From Desulfobacula sp. (GTDB lineage Bacteria > Desulfobacterota > Desulfobacteria > Desulfobacterales > Desulfobacteraceae), in NCBI GenBank assembly GCA_029940235.1, contig JAOZRI010000150.1:1-5997 (forward strand): a stretch of 5,997 bases of DNA, in the 5' to 3' direction. The first letter of the stretch is position 1. Each line of letters starts with the position of its first letter. The notes under the pieces are model-generated. The model ran no database searches. It saw only the letters and a list, made by a program, of their open reading frames with translations, and was not told where the DNA came from. Shown here in pieces: positions 1-3,677 of the stretch. The translations under genes were made by a program, and so were the position numbers.

Positions 1-780
1 CCACAAAAATATTTTGTTGAAAAAATAGGCAAAGAAAAAGTTAAGGTTGATATTCTTATAAAACCGGGTAAAAGCCCTGCTACATATGCACCAACACCAG
101 CCCAGATACAAAAACTCTGGATGTCTGATATCTATTTTAAAATAGGATTACCCTTTGAAAATGGTGTTTTATCCAAGATAGCATCAGTGGATAAAACTAA
201 AATTATAGATATAAATCAAAATGTTATTATGCGAAATATCGCAGGCCACACACATTCTGAAAAATCAGATCATCACCACCATGCGACAGGCAAAGACCCC
301 CATACATGGATGGCACCTATGATTGTAAAAGGGCAAGCAAAAACAATTTTTCAAAGTCTTGCCAAATTTGACCCTGGTAACAAAGCTGAATATAAAAACA
401 ATTATCTTGCGTTTATTAATGAACTTGATATTCTTGATAAGCATTTACACTACATACTAAAAGAGTTGAAAGGAAAAACTTTATTTGTATTCCATCCTTT
501 TCTGGGATATTTTACCGATGCATACGGCTTAAAACAGATTGCAATTGAAACCATGGGAAAAGCCCCAAAAGGAAAAGAATTGTCCAGAATCATCAAACTT
601 GCAAAAAAGCAAAAAATTAAAACGATTTTTGTCCAACCCCAGTTTGACACAAATGCTGCAAAAAAAATTGCATTAGTTATTAATGGCAATGTGATATCCA
701 TTGATCCCCTTGCATATGATTATCTTGAAAATATGGAAAAGATTGGACAAACTATTTTCAAAGAATTAAAAGGTCAATAA
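1..780 (+). CDS. znuA: Zinc ABC transporter periplasmic binding protein (ZnuA-like), 5' end missing
   Basis: The reading frame is open from base 1 to the TAA at 778-780, giving 259 visible residues. Only the signal peptide and the first few residues of the mature protein should be missing. It belongs to the cluster A-I (ZnuA/TroA/PsaA) solute-binding family, which captures Zn2+ or Mn2+ in the periplasm and passes it to the permease. Visible landmarks, in fragment numbering, are the PGKSPATYAPTP turn (22-33), a His-rich loop with H83, H85 and H91-H94, DPHTW with ligand H101, FHPFLGYF with ligand H165, and SIDPLA with ligand D235. The His-rich loop favours zinc over manganese. One oddity is that the turn carries Ala27 where classical members have the first metal-ligand His (as in DPHTY). 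ATG 121 is an internal Met, not the start, because homologous sequence runs in frame through the 40 codons before it. Family assignment is firm; the metal is inferred. Confidence 0.93.
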   Translation, partial: PQKYFVEKIGKEKVKVDILIKPGKSPATYAPTPAQIQKLWMSDIYFKIGLPFENGVLSKIASVDKTKIIDINQNVIMRNIAGHTHSEKSDHHHHATGKDPHTWMAPMIVKGQAKTIFQSLAKFDPGNKAEYKNNYLAFINELDILDKHLHYILKELKGKTLFVFHPFLGYFTDAYGLKQIAIETMGKAPKGKELSRIIKLAKKQKIKTIFVQPQFDTNAAKKIALVINGNVISIDPLAYDYLENMEKIGQTIFKELKGQ

Positions 781-782
781 TT

Positions 783-1538
783 ATGCTTGAAAACACTGAA
801 ATCATACTGGATAATATCTCATTTGCCTACAAGCAGCGCAATATCCTGGAAAACGTAAATCTTGAAATTCAAAAGGGTGAATTTGCAAGCATTGTCGGTC
901 CCAATGGAGGAGGAAAAACAACCCTTCTTAAATTAATTCTCGGTTTGATAAAACCAGACAGGGGAAAAATCCGCATATTTAATAAAAGCCCTGATAAGGT
1001 AAGGAACAAAATCGGATACATGCCCCAATATGCTCACCTTGATATGAATTTTCCCGCCAGTGTCATGGATGTTGTCCTTATGGGAAGACTTAATAAAAAA
1101 AATCTATGGTTTTCAAGAAAAGACAGGGCAAAGGCTATGGAATCCATTGAGCAGATAGGAATGACAAGCTTTACAACAACAGGATTCAATGAGCTCTCTG
1201 GAGGGCAAAAACAGCGGATACTTATTGCCAGAGCCCTGTGCAGCAGTCCAGACATTCTTTTACTGGATGAGCCCACTGCCAATGTGGATTCAAAAACAGA
1301 AGAGAACCTGCTTTCCATTTTAAAAAAGCTAAATAAAAAGATTACCATTCTACTGGTCTCCCACGATCTCGGCTTTGTTTCAAAATATGTCAAAAGCGTT
1401 ATCTGTGTAAATCTTAATGTTGTTATTCACCCCACAACCCTGGTTAATGGAGAGCTCATTAAAAACATTTATCGTGGTGACCTTAAAATGGTACGTCATG
1501 ACCACAGGTGCAGTGATGAAGGACATTCACATGATTGA
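783..1538 (+). CDS. znuC: Zinc ABC transporter ATP-binding protein (ZnuC-like)
   Basis: This 251-residue ATPase powers metal import on the cytoplasmic face of the permease. All ABC motifs are intact: Walker A GPNGGGKTT (39-47), Q-loop Q82 in YMPQ, signature LSGGQ (138-142), Walker B ILLLDEP (158-164) with catalytic E163, D-loop NVD (167-169) and switch H194 in SHD. The length is normal for the family. The start at 783 is 2 nt after the znuA stop and has AAAAGGT at 768-774 as ribosome-binding site, 9 nt upstream. The C-terminus is unusual: the last 13 residues (239-251, HDHRCSDEGHSHD) contain four His, one Cys and several acidic residues, a plausible cytosolic metal-binding tail. The gene's last 8 nt overlap znuB, so the two are probably translationally coupled. 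The specific metal is inferred from znuA next door. Confidence 0.95.
   Translation: MLENTEIILDNISFAYKQRNILENVNLEIQKGEFASIVGPNGGGKTTLLKLILGLIKPDRGKIRIFNKSPDKVRNKIGYMPQYAHLDMNFPASVMDVVLMGRLNKKNLWFSRKDRAKAMESIEQIGMTSFTTTGFNELSGGQKQRILIARALCSSPDILLLDEPTANVDSKTEENLLSILKKLNKKITILLVSHDLGFVSKYVKSVICVNLNVVIHPTTLVNGELIKNIYRGDLKMVRHDHRCSDEGHSHD
1518..1523 (+). promoter_or_regulatory. Shine-Dalgarno of znuB inside znuC, fixing the znuB start
   Basis: GAAGGA lies 7 nt before ATG 1531 and is the best ribosome-binding site in the region. It lies within the codons for the His-rich tail of ZnuC. It supports initiation at 1531 rather than at the in-frame ATGs at 1417 or 1516, which would create long overlaps and an N-terminus unlike the family. 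Confidence 0.7.
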
Positions 1539-2370
1539 GCTCTTCAATGCAATCCTTGACCCTGATAACATGTTTTTAAGATATGCTTTTATAATGGGCG
1601 GTCTTGCCTCAATTAGTTTTGGTATCATTGGAACCTTTGTCACCATTAAAAGAATTGGATATCTTGCCGGAGCAATTTCACACTGTGTATTCGGAGGCAT
1701 TGGACTTGCTCTCTTCCTCCAGGTTAAAGTTGGGCTTGCATGGTTTGACCCAATTCTCGGTGCTGTCTTAGCTGCTGTGGTTGCAGCTGTAATGGTCGGG
1801 TTAGTTTCTCTTCATGCAAAAGAGCGGGAAGACACTATAATCGGCACCCTCTGGGCAATGGGTATGGCTTCTGGAATCCTTCTCATTGACATGACACCTG
1901 GATATTTCAATCTTGCCTCTTATCTATTTGGTGATATCCTGCTGATTTCAGGCAAGGACCTTTTATATGTTGCAAGCCTTGATATTCTGGTACTTGGCAT
2001 TTTTATTCTGTTTTTCAATAGATTTTTTGGTGTCTGTTTTGATGATGAATTTACATCTTTAAGGGGTATCAATACTACATTTTTTTACCTTTTACTTCTT
2101 ATTTTAACTGCTCTTACAATAGTTCTGCTTGTGAGAATAGTTGGTATTGTTCTGGTAATTGCTCTATTAACCATTCCACCGGCCATTGCATCTTTTTATG
2201 CAAAAAGATTGTGGCAGATGATGGTCTATTCAGTTTTATTATGTCTCTTTTTTACATGGACAGGTCTTGGTGTAAGCTATGCATCGGGTCTTTCCAGCGG
2301 CCCCACCATCATTGTTATAAGCGGCACAGCCTATCTTATTATGCTTATTATTCACAGGTTTATAAAATAA
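1531..2370 (+). CDS. znuB: Zinc ABC transporter permease (ZnuB-like, ABC-3 family)
   Basis: This 279-residue integral membrane protein forms the metal channel with ZnuC and receives metal from ZnuA. Hydrophobic segments run through its whole length; by eye there are about seven to nine. Family landmarks include the early stretch FGIIGTFVTIKR (30-41), followed by GAISH (47-51), equivalent to the conserved D/GALSH motif. Near the C-terminus are TIPPAIASFYA, in the position of the usual IPAA/TPAATA stretch, and YASGLSSGPTIIV, matching the conserved GLPSGPTI motif. The start at 1531 overlaps the znuC stop as ATGATTGA, an 8-nt overlap typical of coupled translation. The frame extends further upstream to an ATG at 1417, but that region is znuC coding sequence read in another frame and is not membrane-like. 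The length agrees with ABC-3 permeases. Zinc versus manganese specificity cannot be read from this sequence. Confidence 0.93.
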   Translation: MIELFNAILDPDNMFLRYAFIMGGLASISFGIIGTFVTIKRIGYLAGAISHCVFGGIGLALFLQVKVGLAWFDPILGAVLAAVVAAVMVGLVSLHAKEREDTIIGTLWAMGMASGILLIDMTPGYFNLASYLFGDILLISGKDLLYVASLDILVLGIFILFFNRFFGVCFDDEFTSLRGINTTFFYLLLLILTALTIVLLVRIVGIVLVIALLTIPPAIASFYAKRLWQMMVYSVLLCLFFTWTGLGVSYASGLSSGPTIIVISGTAYLIMLIIHRFIK

Positions 2371-2420
2371 TTAAGGTCAGAATCTGATCAAGATGCAGTT
2401 ACTTTCATATATTTTTTTAT

Positions 2421-2448
2421 TTGCATAATTTCCAGGATATTTTATAAT
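2421..2448 (+). promoter_or_regulatory. Possible sigma70-type promoter for the hydrolase gene
   Basis: The -10 box TATAAT (2443-2448) matches the consensus perfectly. A weak -35 candidate TTGCAT (2421-2426) lies 16 nt upstream. Transcription would then begin near 2455, at or next to the ATG at 2456, implying a leaderless message. This fits the lack of a Shine-Dalgarno sequence close to that ATG. The surrounding DNA is AT-rich, so a chance match is possible, and read-through from the znu operon is an alternative because no terminator is visible. Confidence 0.35.
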
Positions 2449-2455
2449 ACACAAT

Positions 2456-3271
2456 ATGAAAATACTTCTTATTATAATATCAAGTTATATTCTTTACTTG
2501 AGTATATTGTTTATCTCCCAGAGAAAAATGCTGTTTCCTGCCTATATGATTGACGTACCGAAATATGCTGGAGACTCAATTAAAAGCCTTGAACAAAACT
2601 GGATAGAGATGGAAGATGGCCCTGTTGAAACATGGTTTCTCCCATCTCAAAAAGAGAGTGATAACACTGCTGAAAACACAAAATCTCCTGTAATAATCTT
2701 TGCCCATGGAAATGGTGAGCTGATCGATTTCTGGGCAGATGAATTCTTATACTTTGCAAAACAGGGGATATCTGTCCTTCTTGTGGAATACCCGGGATAT
2801 GGACGATCCAAAGGATCTCCCACCCAGAAATCAATAACCCAGACATTTGTCAAAGCCTATGACCTGATTGCAAAACGAGATGATATTGACCCTGATAAAA
2901 TTGTATTTCTTGGAAGATCCATAGGAGGAGGAGCTGTCTGCTCCCTTGCCAGGGAACGGAAACCTGCTGCAATAATCCTGATGTCAGCCTTTATTAATAC
3001 AAAAGCTTTTGCCAGTAAATATCTTGCACCTGGCGCTCTTATCCGCGACCCTTTTGACAATCTCAAAGTAATGGAGCAATTTAATGGGCCTGCACTTATA
3101 ATTCATGGCAGACATGATGAACTCATACCCTACGATCACGGTCTCAAACTGCATCAAGCATGTAAGAACTCAAAACTTATAACCTATGATTGCGGACATA
3201 ATGACTGCCCCCCAAGCCTGGATACATTTATCAATGATGTAAAAATCTTTTTAAAAGAATCTGGTATCTAA
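2456..3271 (+). CDS. Membrane-anchored alpha/beta hydrolase (BEM46/ABHD13-like), substrate unknown
   Basis: This 271-residue protein is a serine hydrolase of the alpha/beta fold, probably an esterase, lipase or peptidase. Residues 3-20 are strongly hydrophobic and are followed by SQRKMLFP. This looks like an uncleaved N-terminal membrane anchor, as in BEM46/ABHD13-type and YfhR-like proteins. The core shows HGNG (84-87) at the oxyanion-hole strand, EYPGYGRSKG (111-120), nucleophile elbow GRSIGG with Ser155, HGRHDELIP with catalytic Asp221, and CGHND with catalytic His248. The triad is therefore intact and the enzyme should be active. The start at 2456 is preferred because later Mets (25, 31) would remove the anchor typical of this group. 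No good ribosome-binding site precedes it. It begins 85 nt after znuB and 150 nt before hypC. Neither neighbour suggests a substrate, so it may be an unrelated gene between two metal-related units. Confidence 0.88.
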   Translation: MKILLIIISSYILYLSILFISQRKMLFPAYMIDVPKYAGDSIKSLEQNWIEMEDGPVETWFLPSQKESDNTAENTKSPVIIFAHGNGELIDFWADEFLYFAKQGISVLLVEYPGYGRSKGSPTQKSITQTFVKAYDLIAKRDDIDPDKIVFLGRSIGGGAVCSLARERKPAAIILMSAFINTKAFASKYLAPGALIRDPFDNLKVMEQFNGPALIIHGRHDELIPYDHGLKLHQACKNSKLITYDCGHNDCPPSLDTFINDVKIFLKESGI

Positions 3272-3335
3272 GCTGTTAAGCCACAAACCACAAGCCAGAA
3301 CAGATCACATCAGGTAAAAAATATAGGCATTTATT

Positions 3336-3351
3336 TGCAATAAGTATTGCA
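3336..3351. promoter_or_regulatory. 16-bp dyad TGCAATA-AG-TATTGCA, candidate operator upstream of hypC
   Basis: Two perfect 7-base arms are separated by 2 bases. The centre lies about 44 bp upstream of the TATAAT at 3385-3390, so about 53 bp before the predicted transcription start. That distance would suit an activator site better than a blocking repressor site. The right arm overlaps a second inverted pair, AGTATT (3343-3348) with AATACT (3368-3373). The half-sites do not match CRP/FNR, Rex or NikR sites that I recognise, so no regulator is named. Confidence 0.4.
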
Positions 3352-3361
3352 TTGATTTGTC

Positions 3362-3390
3362 TTATGTAATACTACATTTTTAAGTATAAT
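3362..3390 (+). promoter_or_regulatory. Possible promoter for hypC-hypF
   Basis: A perfect -10 box TATAAT lies at 3385-3390. The best-spaced -35 (TTATGT, 3362-3367, 17-nt spacer) is poor, which would fit a promoter that needs an activator. Transcription would start near 3397, leaving an AT-rich leader of about 25 nt before the hypC ATG. The call is weak because the region is AT-rich. Confidence 0.35.
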
Positions 3391-3421
3391 CTTTAAATTT
3401 ATTAAATTTGGAATTAATTTT

Positions 3422-3652
3422 ATGTGTCTTGCTGTACCATCAAAAATAATAGAGATAAATGATTCCATGGCAAAAGTGGATGTGGACGGAGTTGTAAGAG
3501 AGACCAGTATCATGCTTATTGATGATGTCCAAATTGGTGATTATGTGATTGTCCATGCAGGCTTTGCCATTAACAAGCTTGATGAAAAGGCAGCTCTGCA
3601 GACCATTGAAGACATGCGCAATATTCTGGCGGCTGATACAGGGCCAAATTGA
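3422..3652 (+). CDS. hypC: HypC/HupF/HybG-family [NiFe]-hydrogenase maturation chaperone
   Basis: This 76-residue OB-fold chaperone works in the cytoplasm. With HypD it holds the iron atom while cyanide and CO ligands are added, then delivers it to the apo large subunit of a [NiFe] hydrogenase. The diagnostic N-terminus MCLAVPSKI is present, with Cys2 as the iron- and partner-binding residue exposed after Met removal. The family stretch IGDYVIVHAGFAI (38-50), including conserved His45, is intact. The length is typical. GGAA at 3410-3413 precedes the ATG by 8 nt and is an acceptable ribosome-binding site. It is the first gene of a unit continuing into hypF, and hypC at the front of this pair is not the commonest arrangement. 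The family covers HypC, HybG and HupF paralogues; the neighbouring hypF favours HypC itself. Confidence 0.95.
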   Translation: MCLAVPSKIIEINDSMAKVDVDGVVRETSIMLIDDVQIGDYVIVHAGFAINKLDEKAALQTIEDMRNILAADTGPN

Positions 3653-3664
3653 TCGTTGCCCCGG

Positions 3665-3677
3665 CCATGAAACATGG
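3665..3677 (+). promoter_or_regulatory. Hairpin CCATG-AAA-CATGG covering the hypF start codon
   Basis: A perfect 5-bp stem with an AAA loop places the hypF ATG (3674-3676) in its 3' arm. No Shine-Dalgarno sequence lies in the bases before it. The 5' arm holds a second, out-of-frame ATG (3667) that opens a five-codon frame ending at TAA 3682-3684. Together these suggest weak or hypC-coupled initiation of hypF. The stem is short and its effect is inferred. Confidence 0.4.

Larger units (their letters stand above)
3272..3421. other. Non-coding spacer upstream of hypC
   Basis: These 150 bases between the hydrolase stop and hypC hold no credible coding sequence on either strand. The left part has short CCACAA repeats (3281-3286, 3288-3293). 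The middle holds the dyad at 3336-3351, and the right part is very AT-rich with a TATAAT box. I see no stem followed by a T-run that would serve as a terminator for the hydrolase gene. Confidence 0.7.

Noticed and set aside
1034..1393. 119-codon minus-strand frame opposite znuC
   Set aside because: It lies fully within znuC, which carries all ABC motifs, and has no recognisable domain. Other minus-strand frames (450-701, 2580-2853, 2857-3066, 3541-3816, 3986-4204, 5473-5694) were rejected for the same reason.
1417..1530. N-terminal extension of znuB to an ATG at 1417
   Set aside because: It overlaps over 100 bases of well-supported znuC sequence, is not membrane-like, and ATG 1531 has a strong SD at good spacing.
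2375..2418. Possible intrinsic terminator after znuB (GGTCAG-AAT-CTGATC plus a T7 run)
   Set aside because: The stem is 6 bp at best with a G-U pair and a 3-nt loop, and the T-run (2412-2418) begins over 20 bases downstream, too far for an intrinsic terminator.
3261..3303. Interleaved CTGG/CCAG and CTGTT/AACAG pairs resembling a pseudoknot after the hydrolase gene
   Set aside because: Arms of 4-5 bp across long loops are expected by chance, and no further support is visible.
3326..3338. Sigma54-like -24/-12 element (AGGCAT...TTGCA) upstream of hypC
   Set aside because: Only 9 bases separate the GG and GC pairs instead of the required 10, and this spacing is strict for sigma54.
3331..3513. 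60-codon minus-strand frame across the hypC upstream region
   Set aside because: Half of it is antisense to hypC, the rest covers the AT-rich spacer, and the product shows no motif.
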